A DNA stretch of 64,000 bases from Solirubrobacterales bacterium (GTDB taxonomy: Bacteria > Actinomycetota > Thermoleophilia > Solirubrobacterales > 70-9). This document shows, in pieces, positions 1 through 8,641 of this stretch (within the stretch, counting starts at the first letter, position 1; each line of letters opens with the position of its first letter). Location of the stretch: the NCBI GenBank assembly GCA_035573435.1, contig DATMZR010000031.1, positions 124,001 to 188,000 of the forward strand. Reading direction: 5' to 3'. The notes beneath the pieces are model-generated. The model worked only from the letters and a program-made list of their open reading frames with translations. It did not search any database and had not been told where the DNA came from. The position numbers were made by a program, and so were the translations under genes.

Positions 1-2
1 CC

Positions 3-839
3 GGCGGCAAGGGGGTGATCATCGCGAGCACCGAGGCAGAGGCGCGGGAAGCGCTGGACGCCTTCTTCGTCGAGCGGCGGTTCGGCGACACCGAGGTTGT
101 GCTGGAAGAGCACCTGGAGGGGGAGGAGCTGTCAGTGCTGGCGCTCTGCGACGGCGAGAACGTGGTCCCGCTGGCGCCGGCGCAGGACTACAAGCGGATT
201 CTGGACGGTGACCGCGGCCCGAACACGGGCGGCATGGGCAGCTACTCCCCGGTTCCCGGATTCGATCCCGCGCGCACCGATGAGATCGCGGACATCGTGC
301 ACCGGCCGATCGTCGACCTGCTGTGTCGCCGGGGAATCCCCTACCGCGGCGTGCTCTATGCGGGCCTGATGGTCACCGGGGCGGGGCCAAAGGTGCTCGA
401 GTTCAACTGCCGGTTCGGCGACCCCGAGACGCAGGCAGTGCTGCCGAGGTTGCGCTCCGACCTCGTCGAGCTGTGTGCGGCCTCACGTCGGCGCGGCGGG
501 TTGGCGGACGTCGGCGTCGAGTTCAGCGACGATTGGGCGGTGACGGTCGTGCTCGCCTCCCGGGGTTACCCCGCCTCCTCGTCGAAGGGAGACGCGATCT
601 CGGGACTTGCCGAGGCCACGGCCACGGAAGGAGTCGAGGTGACACACGCCGGAACGGCGATCGAGGGCGGCGAGATCGTCACGGCCGGGGGCAGGGTGCT
701 GAACGTCACCGCGGTCGGCCCCACGCCCGGCGAGGCGCGCGACCGTGCTTATCGGGCGGCTGGACTGATCTCGTTCGAGGGCATGCAGATGCGGGGCGAC
801 ATCGCGGCTCGGGCCGTCGACAGCGTCGCCGCGGCGTAG
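3..839 (+). CDS. purD: Phosphoribosylamine-glycine ligase, 3' part (5' end outside window)
   Basis: GARS catalyses the second step of de novo purine synthesis, joining glycine to phosphoribosylamine with ATP. The reading frame is open from the left edge, so the N-terminal domain and the start lie outside. What remains begins in the ATP-grasp domain: GGKGVIIAST is the phosphate-binding loop, followed by GPNTGGMGSYSP and the metal-binding EFNCRFGDPETQ near residue 135 of the fragment. The C-terminal domain looks complete and ends ...MQMRGDIA near the usual family end. purE follows after 51 bp on the same strand and purB overlaps purE, consistent with a purD-purE-purB transcription unit. The identification is secure; only the length is unknown. 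Confidence 0.96.
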   Translation, partial: GGKGVIIASTEAEAREALDAFFVERRFGDTEVVLEEHLEGEELSVLALCDGENVVPLAPAQDYKRILDGDRGPNTGGMGSYSPVPGFDPARTDEIADIVHRPIVDLLCRRGIPYRGVLYAGLMVTGAGPKVLEFNCRFGDPETQAVLPRLRSDLVELCAASRRRGGLADVGVEFSDDWAVTVVLASRGYPASSSKGDAISGLAEATATEGVEVTHAGTAIEGGEIVTAGGRVLNVTAVGPTPGEARDRAYRAAGLISFEGMQMRGDIAARAVDSVAAA

Positions 840-890
840 ACAGCCGGACGCGGCGCGAGAATTCGCCGGTAACCGAAGGGAGAAGGATTG

Positions 891-1391
891 ATGGAGATAG
901 CGGAGCCCGAGCGCCCCGGCGGCGGCGAAGCCGAGACGGCCACCGCCGAGCCGATGCCAGAGGTGGAGGCGGCGTTCGAGGAGATCGAGGTCGATGCCCC
1001 GCTGGTGGGGATCATCATGGGCTCGGCCAACGACAAGTCGAAGATGCAGCCTGCCGGCGGGGCCCTCCACGACGCGGGCATCCGCTACGAGGTGCGGGTG
1101 ATGAGCGCCCATCGCGATCCGGAGAAGGTGCGCGAGTACTGCCAGGCCGCGAGAATGCGGGGCCTGAAGGTGATCATCGCCGGCGCGGGGATGTCGGCCG
1201 CGTTGCCGGGGGTGGCGGCCGCCCACACCGATCTCCCCGTGGTCGGCGTCCCGCTGACGGGCAAGAGCCTCGGCGGGCTTGACGCTCTTCTCTCCGCCGT
1301 GCAGATGCCGCCCGGCGTCCCCGTTGGCTGCGTTGCAATCGACGGGGCGAAGAACGCCGGCCTGCTGGCCGCCCGCATAATCAATGCGTGA
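891..1391 (+). CDS. purE: N5-carboxyaminoimidazole ribonucleotide mutase / AIR carboxylase catalytic subunit
   Basis: This PurE-family protein (166 aa) produces CAIR in purine synthesis. Residues 1-38 are a Glu-rich extension not usual for PurE. The core then runs GIIMGSANDKSKM (usually GSxSDxxxM), the catalytic-His motif MSAHRDP (usually SAHRTP) and IAGAGMSAALPG (usually GGAAHLPG). It ends with MPPGVPVGCVAI and NAGLLAARI. The ATG at 891 is chosen over a TTG at 888 because AGAAGG lies just upstream. The stop overlaps the purB start in GTGA. No purK is adjacent, so whether this enzyme uses N5-CAIR (class I) or AIR and CO2 directly cannot be decided here. Confidence 0.92.
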   Translation: MEIAEPERPGGGEAETATAEPMPEVEAAFEEIEVDAPLVGIIMGSANDKSKMQPAGGALHDAGIRYEVRVMSAHRDPEKVREYCQAARMRGLKVIIAGAGMSAALPGVAAAHTDLPVVGVPLTGKSLGGLDALLSAVQMPPGVPVGCVAIDGAKNAGLLAARIINA

Positions 1392-2686
1392 TTGAGCGCT
1401 ACACCCGCCCCGAGATGGGGGCGGTCTGGACGGCCGAGCGGCGAATGGCGGCCTGGCTCGAGGTCGAGTTGGCTGCCACCGATGCCTGGGCGACCGAAGG
1501 CCGAGTGCCGCCGGAGGCGGCCAAGGCGTGCCGCGAGCGGGCCTCGTTCACGGTCGAGGCCGTCAACGAGCGCGAGCAGGCCACCGGTCACGACGTGGCC
1601 GCCTTCGTCGACGTTGTCGCAGCCGCAGTGGGCGAGGACGGGCGGTGGATCCACTACGGGCTGACGTCGTCTGATGTCCTGGATACCGCTCTTGCGCTGC
1701 AGCTTCGGACGGCCGGCGAGATCGTCGTCGCGGGGGCGCGCGAGTTCCGCGACCAGCTGGTGAAACGCGCGCTCGAGCACCGTGACACGCTCTGCGTCGG
1801 CCGGACCCACGGCATCCACGCCGAGCCCACGACCTTCGGTCTGCGGCTCGCAGGGTTTGCCTTCGAAGCGGATCGCAACCTGGCTCGCCTCGAGGACGCC
1901 TTCGAGCAGATTGCCGTAGGCAAGCTGTCGGGAGCCGTCGGCACCTACGCATCAGTGCCACCCACGGTCGAGCGCCGGGTGATGGAGGCTCTGGGGCTTC
2001 GCGCCGAGGACATCTCGACGCAGGTTGTGCCGCGCGACCGGCACGCCGTGGTCCTGGCGCGAATCGCGATCGCCGGGGCGGGCCTGGAGCGCCTCGCGAC
2101 CGAGATCCGCAACCTCCAGCGCACCGAGGTGCGTGAGGTCGAGGAGCCGTTCGGCGCCGCCCAGAAGGGGTCGTCGGCGATGCCGCACAAGCGCAACCCG
2201 ATTCTCTGTGAGCGGATCACCGGTCTCGCGCGGGTCCTTCGGGGGTACGCCCAGACGGGCCTCGAGAACATCGCGCTGTGGCATGAGCGCGACATCTCCC
2301 ATTCGGGCGCCGAGCGAGTCGTGCTTCCCGACGCCACGATCCTGCTCGACTACATGCAGCATCTCGCAGCCCGGGTCGTGCGCGAGATGACGGTTCACGC
2401 CGACCGCATGCGCACGAACCTCGACCTCACCCACGGCGCCATCTATAGCCAGCGAGCGCTGACTGCTCTCGTGGAGTCCGGCATGGACCGCGACGCCGCC
2501 TACCGGATCGTCCAGCGGTCGGCGCAGCGGGCCTGGGACGAGGGGATCGACTTCCGGGAGCTGCTCGCGGAGGAAGCGCCGGACCTGGAGCTCGACGCCA
2601 GCTTCGATCCCAGCGCTTACCTGGCGCACCTGCCCGAGGTCTTCGAGCGACTCGAGGCCCTGCGGGCCGGCGGTCAGCGCTCGTAG
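1388..2686 (+). CDS. purB: Adenylosuccinate lyase
   Basis: This enzyme (432 aa) cleaves SAICAR and adenylosuccinate, releasing fumarate. It belongs to the fumarase/aspartase superfamily. The superfamily signature SSAMPHKRNP lies near residues 263-272, TSSDVLDTAL near 96-105 and GRTHGIHAEPTTFG near 137-150, which together form the active site. The start is GTG at 1388 overlapping the purE TGA, a typical coupled arrangement. Length is normal for bacterial PurB. The 3' end overlaps the converging P450 gene by 13 bp. Confidence 0.97.
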   Translation: MIERYTRPEMGAVWTAERRMAAWLEVELAATDAWATEGRVPPEAAKACRERASFTVEAVNEREQATGHDVAAFVDVVAAAVGEDGRWIHYGLTSSDVLDTALALQLRTAGEIVVAGAREFRDQLVKRALEHRDTLCVGRTHGIHAEPTTFGLRLAGFAFEADRNLARLEDAFEQIAVGKLSGAVGTYASVPPTVERRVMEALGLRAEDISTQVVPRDRHAVVLARIAIAGAGLERLATEIRNLQRTEVREVEEPFGAAQKGSSAMPHKRNPILCERITGLARVLRGYAQTGLENIALWHERDISHSGAERVVLPDATILLDYMQHLAARVVREMTVHADRMRTNLDLTHGAIYSQRALTALVESGMDRDAAYRIVQRSAQRAWDEGIDFRELLAEEAPDLELDASFDPSAYLAHLPEVFERLEALRAGGQRS

Positions 2687-3975
2687 GTGCCGACGAGGAT
2701 CGCTGGAGTGCCGTTGCGCGGCGACAGGGTGACGTTACGCCGCACGATCGGCTCGGGCTCGGCCTTCGCCGGACGAAGCTCCGCCTGGCCCAGCACTGTG
2801 CGCAACACCGCGCGCATCTCGAATTGGGCGAAGGCGCCGCCGATGCAGCGCCTGGTGCCGCCGCCGAAGGGAATCCAGCTGTAGGTCTCGGGTCCGCCGT
2901 CGAGAAAGCGCTCGGGCTTGAATGCGTGCGCGTCGGTGTAGACGTCTTCTCGCGTGTGCGTGAGGTAGATCGCCGGCATGACCACCGTTCCCTCGGGAAG
3001 CCTGTAGCCACCCAGCTCGGTGGCGAGCTGAAGCTTGCGTCCGACGAACGGCACGACCGGGCGCACCCGCAGCGTCTCCTCGATCACGGCGTCCAGATAC
3101 TCATGGCCCCCTTCGGCGACCTCAGCCCGCAGGCGCTCGAGTTTCTGCGGAGCCCGGAACAGGAGGTCGAAGGCCCACGCCAGCGCGGTCGCCGTGGTCT
3201 CGTGGCCGGCCATCAGCAGGGTCATCAGCTGGTCCCGCAGCTCCGTGTCGCTCATCGCCGAGCCATCCTCGAAGCGTGCCGCCACAAGCAGGGAGAGAAT
3301 GTCCTCCCGCCGCTCCAGCTCCGGGTCGGAGCGGCGCTCGGCGATCTCGGCGAGCAGGGCCTCGTCGGTGTCTGCCAGCATCTGCTCCACTCGCCGGTAG
3401 GCGGGAAGCCGACGCAGCCGCCCGATGGTCAACCCCACCGCCCTCGGCGAACGAGTGGTCGCGAGGATCGCGACGAGGTTCTCTCGCAGGGCCTGCCGCC
3501 GTTCATCGTCCTCCACCCCGAACACCGCCCGCAGGATCACCTCGAGGGTGATCCGCTGCATGCTCGGGTGAAGAGGGAACGGCTTCTGGAGCGGCCAAGA
3601 AGCGATCTCACGACGGGTCGCTTCCTCCATCACGCCCTCGTATGCGCGCATGCGCTCGCCGTGGAAGGGCGGCAGCATCAGCTTGCGGCGACGCAGATGC
3701 TCCCCTCCTTCCAAGAGGAGCAGCGAACGCTGACCCAGCACCGGCGCCAGCACCACGTTGCGACCGGGGGCGATCGTGTTCTTGCGATCGGCGGCGAACA
3801 GGCTCTTCAACGAGGGGGGATCGGAGATGAAGACGAGCTCCCCCATACGCAGCACCCGCACTGTGAATGTGCCGCCGAACCGCTGCCGGCAGCGCTCGAA
3901 GAAGGGGATCGGGCGAGCAACGACCATCGACGTCTGGAACGCCGCCGGCGCCTTTGGGCCGGGAGGAAGCGTCAT
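2674..3975 (-). CDS. Cytochrome P450
   Basis: This is a soluble P450 monooxygenase of 433 aa. The heme-thiolate loop FGGGTRRCIGG places the ligand Cys near residue 377. The I-helix motif MAGHETTATAL supplies the O2-activating Thr, the K-helix ExxR is EETLRVRP, and AFKPERFL is the PERF-type motif. I chose the ATG at 3975 (MTLPPGPKAP) because a Pro-rich hinge is usual there and a CATACT -10 lies 10 nt upstream; the open frame extends to 4167 but that part overlaps the next gene and looks non-coding. No redox partner is adjacent. The substrate cannot be inferred. The gene is antiparallel to the flanking purine genes, so it is probably not part of their function. Confidence 0.95.
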   Translation of the reverse strand: MTLPPGPKAPAAFQTSMVVARPIPFFERCRQRFGGTFTVRVLRMGELVFISDPPSLKSLFAADRKNTIAPGRNVVLAPVLGQRSLLLLEGGEHLRRRKLMLPPFHGERMRAYEGVMEEATRREIASWPLQKPFPLHPSMQRITLEVILRAVFGVEDDERRQALRENLVAILATTRSPRAVGLTIGRLRRLPAYRRVEQMLADTDEALLAEIAERRSDPELERREDILSLLVAARFEDGSAMSDTELRDQLMTLLMAGHETTATALAWAFDLLFRAPQKLERLRAEVAEGGHEYLDAVIEETLRVRPVVPFVGRKLQLATELGGYRLPEGTVVMPAIYLTHTREDVYTDAHAFKPERFLDGGPETYSWIPFGGGTRRCIGGAFAQFEMRAVLRTVLGQAELRPAKAEPEPIVRRNVTLSPRNGTPAILVGTYER

Positions 3976-4021
3976 CGCGACGCGCAGTATGCCCTTTCGC
4001 CAACGCCCGGCGCCAGGGAGC

Positions 4022-4621
4022 TCAGCCGGCCCCGAGGAACTCCACGAGCGCCTGCTTCCCCCCCGGCAGCAGCGGGTCTCCGTGAGCGAACAGCAGGCCA
4101 TCGAAGTCATGGTCGAGCAGGGACCGCAACGACTCGCCGAGGCCGCGCTTGACGCCCTCCGGGTCATCGCCGAGCAGTGAGTCGGGGACGAAACCCAGGC
4201 TGCCGTGGTTGATCAGTCCGTCCGCCAAGGACAAGAATCCGTCGCCGCGGTCGATGTGGAGGGCCGTCTCCTCAGGGCAGATCGCGCCCACCTCCAGCGC
4301 CACGATTCCGGGCGCCACCTGGTCGGAAAAGAGGAAGCCGTCGACCTTCGGGCCTCCCTCGAACTCGTGCAGGCCCGCCTCGTGACAGAGCACCGGGCAG
4401 GCGAACTCCTCGCGGAACGCGTCGCTCTGACGATAATGGTGTCGGTTCGTGAGCACGATTCGCTGCCACTCGCCTATTCCCCGGACCGAGTCGATGCCCT
4501 CTGAGGGAAGCATGGGGTCGATCAGCGTTCCGCCGTCCGCCACGTAGTACGAGCTGACCTCGATCCCGATCTTCGGATGCACGGCCTTCCAATGCCAGAG
4601 GCCTGGGCTGATCTCATTCAT
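4022..4621 (-). CDS. Metallo-beta-lactamase-fold-like protein with degenerate metal site
   Basis: This 199-aa protein resembles the MBL fold: an N-terminal strand pattern (SSYYVADGGTLIDPMLP), a region where the metal motif HxHxDH should be but reads TNRHHYRQSD, and a C-terminal FAHGDPLLPGGK where MBL enzymes have the HGD/HxxxS region. Only part of the metal-binding set is kept, so hydrolase activity is uncertain. A strong GAGGAGG Shine-Dalgarno precedes the ATG at 4621. It lies 46 bp upstream of the P450 on the same strand and the two are probably cotranscribed. It is divergent from purC across 51 bp. Confidence 0.7.
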   Translation of the reverse strand: MNEISPGLWHWKAVHPKIGIEVSSYYVADGGTLIDPMLPSEGIDSVRGIGEWQRIVLTNRHHYRQSDAFREEFACPVLCHEAGLHEFEGGPKVDGFLFSDQVAPGIVALEVGAICPEETALHIDRGDGFLSLADGLINHGSLGFVPDSLLGDDPEGVKRGLGESLRSLLDHDFDGLLFAHGDPLLPGGKQALVEFLGAG

Positions 4622-4672
4622 CGCTCTTCCTCCTCGGTTGTGCCGGAGGCGTTGTTAGCATCGGCTGGCCTT

Positions 4673-5527
4673 ATGCCGAGCGCCCTGGCCGAGCTCCAAC
4701 TTCACTCCAGCGGCAAGGTCCGCGAGATCTACGAGCTCGACGGCGACCTGTTGATGGTGGCCTCGGACCGGATTTCGGCATACGACGTGATCATGCCCAA
4801 CCCCATACCAGACAAGGGGCGCGTGCTGACGCAGATGTCCCTGTTCTGGTTCGAGAGCACAGCCGAGATCTGTCCTAACCACTTCCTCTCGCAAGAGGTG
4901 CCGGAGGAGGTGGCGGGCCGTGCGATTCGTGTACGGCGCCTGGACATGTACCCCGTCGAGTGTGTCGTGCGCGGGTACCTGTCGGGCTCAGGGTGGCGCG
5001 AGTACCAAGAGTCCGGCTCGATCTGCGGCATACAGCTGCCGTCCGGCCTGCGTGAGTCCGAACGCCTGCCGGAGCCGATCTTCACGCCCGCGACCAAGGC
5101 CGATGTCGGTGACCACGACGAGAACATCGATTTCGAGCGCGCCGCCGAGATCGTCGGCAATCGTCCCCTGATGGAGAGCTTGCGGCGGATCTCGATCGAG
5201 CTCTACCGCCATGCCTCGGTCCACGCCGAGGCGCGCGGGATCATCCTCGCCGACACGAAGTTCGAGTTCGGGGCCTCACCCGGGGCCGAGGTGGTGCTGG
5301 GCGACGAGGTCTTCACCCCCGACTCCTCCCGATTCTGGCCCGCCGACGAATACGAGCCCGGCCGGCCGCAGCGCTCGTTCGACAAGCAGTATCTGCGCGA
5401 CTGGCTGGACAAGACCGGTTGGGACCACAGCCCGCCGGCACCCGAGCTCCCCGAAGCGGTGGTCGCCAATACGCGGGCCAGGTACGTCGAGGCCCACGAG
5501 CGAATCACCGGGCGGGGCCTGGATTAG
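4673..5527 (+). CDS. purC: Phosphoribosylaminoimidazole-succinocarboxamide synthase
   Basis: SAICAR synthetase (284 aa) joins aspartate to CAIR with ATP. Visible family motifs are SSGKVREIYEL and ASDRISAYDV (ATP site), VECVVRGYLSGSGW, EPIFTPATKAD, DTKFEFG, and DEVFTPDSSRFW close to the C terminus. The ATG at 4673 gives MPSALAELQLHSSGKVREIY, the normal family N terminus; the 32 codons upstream in the same frame are antisense to the neighbouring gene. A TAGCAT element ends 11 nt before the ATG, so the mRNA may be nearly leaderless. It is separated from the other purine genes by accessory genes on both sides. Confidence 0.96.
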   Translation: MPSALAELQLHSSGKVREIYELDGDLLMVASDRISAYDVIMPNPIPDKGRVLTQMSLFWFESTAEICPNHFLSQEVPEEVAGRAIRVRRLDMYPVECVVRGYLSGSGWREYQESGSICGIQLPSGLRESERLPEPIFTPATKADVGDHDENIDFERAAEIVGNRPLMESLRRISIELYRHASVHAEARGIILADTKFEFGASPGAEVVLGDEVFTPDSSRFWPADEYEPGRPQRSFDKQYLRDWLDKTGWDHSPPAPELPEAVVANTRARYVEAHERITGRGLD

Positions 5528-5552
5528 CCGTGCCCGCGGCGGGACGACCGCG

Positions 5553-6497
5553 CTATTCCACCTCGTAGCCGAGCTTCTTCAGCATCTTCCCCCCGACCGA
5601 CTCGAACGCCGCCCGATCCTCGGCTGACATCTCGGTACGCCAGCGACCGGTCCGGCTTGCACTCGGCGGGCGGCTCACCAGCTCGTGCTGGCGAGCGCGT
5701 TCCTCGGCGGTGATCGTGCCGCCGCCCAGGGGCTTCAGCTCCCGCGCCACCTCGCGCATCCGCTCCTCGGCACGCTCGTGGTAGGAGAGCATCCTGTCGT
5801 CCCAGGGAAGGTGGACGAAGCCGGCGACCCGCCGGAGGACGGGCTCCGGATCGGCGACCAGATCCTCGTAGCGCGTCTCCATGTAGGTGCCCGGCGACAG
5901 GCGCCGCGCCCTCCGCTGGGCACGCGAGAGCTCGTCCACCCATTTGCGCGCCGCCTCTTCGACCTCGCCAGGGCCCCAGCTGACCTCGCTCAACGAGAGC
6001 GCCACGTCCCTGCCGTCGCGAATGAGGTGGATGAACCGCGCCTCGGGTAGCCCGCGCTGTATCCGCGGGGCCTTCCACGTGTATGGCGGTGACTTATCGC
6101 CCCAGCGCGGCTTGCCCTCGCGCTCGGCGTACGCCTCGTAGAAGGAACGAGCGGCATCGCCGGGCGACAAACGATCGTGGGCCTCGAGACGCCTGCGAAG
6201 CGCGTCGGCATCGAGCCCGAAATCACCCCAGCGCGGATGCGTCGTGATCAGCTCGAAGGCCCGCTCGCGCATCTCCTTGGCGGTCAGCCCCTCCTCCACC
6301 CAGCGCTCGCAATGGGAGATCAGCTTCGGCACGAAGTGCGTCTCAGGCGGGATCGTCAGCTGGGGGTGTGCGTCAAGCATCAAGCGGAGCAGGGTCGTCC
6401 CCGAGCGCGCGACGCCGACCACGAAAGGCGCGGGCTGGCGGCCGTCGGCACGGGACCGCCACCGAGACAGCGCAAGCTTCGGCGAGCGAGGCCTCAT
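5553..6497 (-). CDS. Sulfotransferase family protein
   Basis: PAPS-dependent sulfotransferase fold, 314 aa from the ATG at 6497. The 5'-phosphosulfate loop reads VGVARSGTTLLRLMLDAHP near residues 26-44. The 3'-phosphate-binding Arg/Ser region is FIHLIRDGRDVALSLSEVSWG, near residues 135-155. It fits the Sulfotransfer_1/3 group that sulfates carbohydrates or small molecules. The longer open frame (to 6761) runs antisense through the start of the next gene and is rejected. It is divergent from a second sulfotransferase across 93 bp and lies beside five glycosyltransferases, so a glycan acceptor is plausible but not shown. Confidence 0.85.
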   Translation of the reverse strand: MRPRSPKLALSRWRSRADGRQPAPFVVGVARSGTTLLRLMLDAHPQLTIPPETHFVPKLISHCERWVEEGLTAKEMRERAFELITTHPRWGDFGLDADALRRRLEAHDRLSPGDAARSFYEAYAEREGKPRWGDKSPPYTWKAPRIQRGLPEARFIHLIRDGRDVALSLSEVSWGPGEVEEAARKWVDELSRAQRRARRLSPGTYMETRYEDLVADPEPVLRRVAGFVHLPWDDRMLSYHERAEERMREVARELKPLGGGTITAEERARQHELVSRPPSASRTGRWRTEMSAEDRAAFESVGGKMLKKLGYEVE

Positions 6498-6590
6498 CAG
6501 CGGGTCTAGTCTGGCATGCAGCCTCGGCGGAGAGAGAGCGCGCGATCTGGCTCGCAGAGCGAGCATTACCCTGTAGCGGCCTTGAAGACG

Positions 6591-7397
6591 ATGAGGCCCT
6601 GGCACGCGCCGCTTGAGATCCCGGAGTGCCCCGCCGGCTGGACCACCGGTCCGCCCGACTACGTTGGGATCGGTGCGCAGCGCTGCGGCACGAGTTGGTG
6701 GTACGACGCAATGCGCAGGCATCCGGCCATCAAGCGCTCGCCGCTCGGCAAGGAGGTCCACTACTTCGACCGCTTCTGGCAGGGCGACGCGCCCGACGAC
6801 ATCGCCGGCGAGTACGCATCACTGTTCCCTCGCCCGCCGGGGCAGATCGCGGGTGAATGGACGCCCCGCTACCTGGCGTCCTTCTGGACCCCACCGATGC
6901 TGCAAAAGGCGGCACCCGAGGCCAGGCTCCTGGTCATGCTTCGCGATCCCGTCGCCCGCTATCGCTCGGCGATCGCACGGCTGCACCGGATGGCCGAGGA
7001 GCGGGGGGATCGCGTCCTGCTGGCGTCGGTCGCCGACGCGACCTGGCGTGGCTTTTACCACGAGCAGCTCCGCCACGTGTTCGACCTGTTCGGAGCCGAG
7101 CAGATCCTGGTGCTCCAGTTCGAGCGCTGCGTACAGGACCCCGTCGGTGAGATGGAGCGCACTTGGCGGTTCCTGGGGCTGGAGCCGCCGCGGAAGGTCC
7201 CCGGTCGCCTGATGCAACACAAGCAGGCCGGCCGGCCCACACCGGAGCTTGCACCCGCCGTGAGCGAGGAACTCGCTGAGCGATACCGGGAGGACGCCCG
7301 ACGACTCGCCGAGCTGTGCCCGGAGATCGACCTCTCGCTCTGGTCGAGCCTCGCCGGAGCGCGGCGCGCCGGCGCGGCGCGCGTCGGAGCCCGCTAA
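6591..7397 (+). CDS. Sulfotransferase family protein
   Basis: Second sulfotransferase, 268 aa. The PAPS loop is YVGIGAQRCGTSWWYDAMRR near residue 22. LLVMLRDPVARYRSA is the 3'-phosphate-binding stretch. KEVHYFDRFW matches the heparan-type (Sulfotransfer_1) family, where a Lys-Glu pair at this point is catalytic. The ATG at 6591 (MRPWHAPLEIPECPAGW) is preferred; the frame stays open further upstream but that part is antisense to the divergent gene. The C-terminal 15 residues are Ala/Arg-rich. A glycosyltransferase follows 17 bp downstream on the same strand, suggesting cotranscription and a role in making a sulfated glycan. Confidence 0.85.
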   Translation: MRPWHAPLEIPECPAGWTTGPPDYVGIGAQRCGTSWWYDAMRRHPAIKRSPLGKEVHYFDRFWQGDAPDDIAGEYASLFPRPPGQIAGEWTPRYLASFWTPPMLQKAAPEARLLVMLRDPVARYRSAIARLHRMAEERGDRVLLASVADATWRGFYHEQLRHVFDLFGAEQILVLQFERCVQDPVGEMERTWRFLGLEPPRKVPGRLMQHKQAGRPTPELAPAVSEELAERYREDARRLAELCPEIDLSLWSSLAGARRAGAARVGAR

Positions 7398-7414
7398 CCA
7401 AACGGTCCGGCCCC

Positions 7415-8641
7415 ATGACGCTGGTGATGACCCTCAAGGTGCGCGACGAGGAAGACGTGATCGAGGACAACCTGCGCTTCCACCGCGCGCTTGGGGTGGA
7501 CTTCTTCGTGGTGATGGACAACGGCTCCGTGGATCGGACACCCGAGATCCTCGCCCGCTATCAGGAAGCCGGGCTCGCCCACGTCTTGCGAGACGAGAGC
7601 GGTGACCTCCGAACCCTGGGCGCCGAGTGGTACACGCGAATGGGAAGGATGGCGGCCACGGAGTTCGGCGCCGACTGGGTGATCCACAACGATGCGGACG
7701 AGTTCTGGTGGCCGTTGAGCGGCAACCTCGCGGAGGCTCTGGCGGCCGTCCCGCAGCAGTTCGGAGCTGTGGTTGCCCCGCGTGCCGAGTTCGTGGGTCG
7801 CCCGGACGGCCCGGGCTCGTTCGCCGGGCGGTTGGTGGTTCGCGAGGCGCGCTCGAGCCTGCAACCCAAGGTCGCTCACCGCGCCGATCCGGAGGTGGTG
7901 GTGCTCCATCGCGGCGCCCACGACGTCGCCGCAGCGGCAAACGGGGATCTTTGGAGGGCGCTGCGGCCGCCCGGGCGAGCCGTCCATCGCAGCGTTCGCG
8001 CGCCGGACGGAGAGCCAAGCGACGACGTCGAGGACATCCGGCTCGTCTGGGCGCCAACCTGGCCGCTTCGCATCCTCCATTTCCCGTTGCGCTCTCTCGA
8101 ACAGTTCCGAAAGCGGACGGAGATCTCGCTGCGCCACGGCGGATTCCGCGACTCGGGGCGCTTTCGGCGCCTGCGACGGCACTATGAGCAGGGGCGTCTG
8201 GAGGAGCTCTACGCCGAGCTGATCTGGGACGACGCGGCGGTCGAGGAAGGGATCAAGGACGGCCAGCTCGTGCGCGATCCGCGGCTTGCCGAGCTATTGC
8301 CGCGGTGTCCCGATCCGCTTGCCGGAGGCCCGGCCGGCGCCCTGCGCGTGACTCCCAGCGAGTCCGAGCTCGAGCGCGAGCGGGCCGAGGTGGAGCTCGA
8401 CGCCATGAGGCTGATGACTCGCACGCAGCGCTTCACGATGCTGCGCCTTGACCAAGCCAGGGAACGAATCGACGAGCTGCACGAAAAGAACGACCATCTA
8501 CGCGCGAAGCTCGGCCGCACCCTCGGCAGGCGCCTCCTGAAGCTGGGCCGGCGCCGGCGAGCGCGAGATCAGCCACAGACAGACGAGCTGGGGATCGAGG
8601 GCGGCATCGAGGAGCCCGCGCGGGAGAACCAGGAGCTCTAG
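7415..8641 (+). CDS. Family 2 glycosyltransferase-like protein with C-terminal coiled coil (paralogue A)
   Basis: GT-A fold protein of 408 aa, first of five paralogues. The N terminus MTLVMTLKVRDEEDV begins the nucleotide-sugar fold; MDNGSVDRTPEIL follows, and the metal-binding DxD is DAD at residues 93-95 within HNDADEFWWP. These fit the Glyco_tranf_2_4-type families (PF13704-like). ILHFPLRSLEQF near residue 227 is conserved in all five copies. After residue 310 the protein becomes a charged helical segment that looks coiled-coil, ending in a basic stretch. The donor and acceptor are unknown. Its stop shares a CTAG with the stop of the converging paralogue B. Confidence 0.88.
   Translation: MTLVMTLKVRDEEDVIEDNLRFHRALGVDFFVVMDNGSVDRTPEILARYQEAGLAHVLRDESGDLRTLGAEWYTRMGRMAATEFGADWVIHNDADEFWWPLSGNLAEALAAVPQQFGAVVAPRAEFVGRPDGPGSFAGRLVVREARSSLQPKVAHRADPEVVVLHRGAHDVAAAANGDLWRALRPPGRAVHRSVRAPDGEPSDDVEDIRLVWAPTWPLRILHFPLRSLEQFRKRTEISLRHGGFRDSGRFRRLRRHYEQGRLEELYAELIWDDAAVEEGIKDGQLVRDPRLAELLPRCPDPLAGGPAGALRVTPSESELERERAEVELDAMRLMTRTQRFTMLRLDQARERIDELHEKNDHLRAKLGRTLGRRLLKLGRRRRARDQPQTDELGIEGGIEEPARENQEL

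Noticed and set aside
2824-4152. 442-codon plus-strand open frame across the P450 gene
   Set aside because: Antisense of a P450 with all motifs; the translation has no recognisable domain and the high GC favours such shadow frames.
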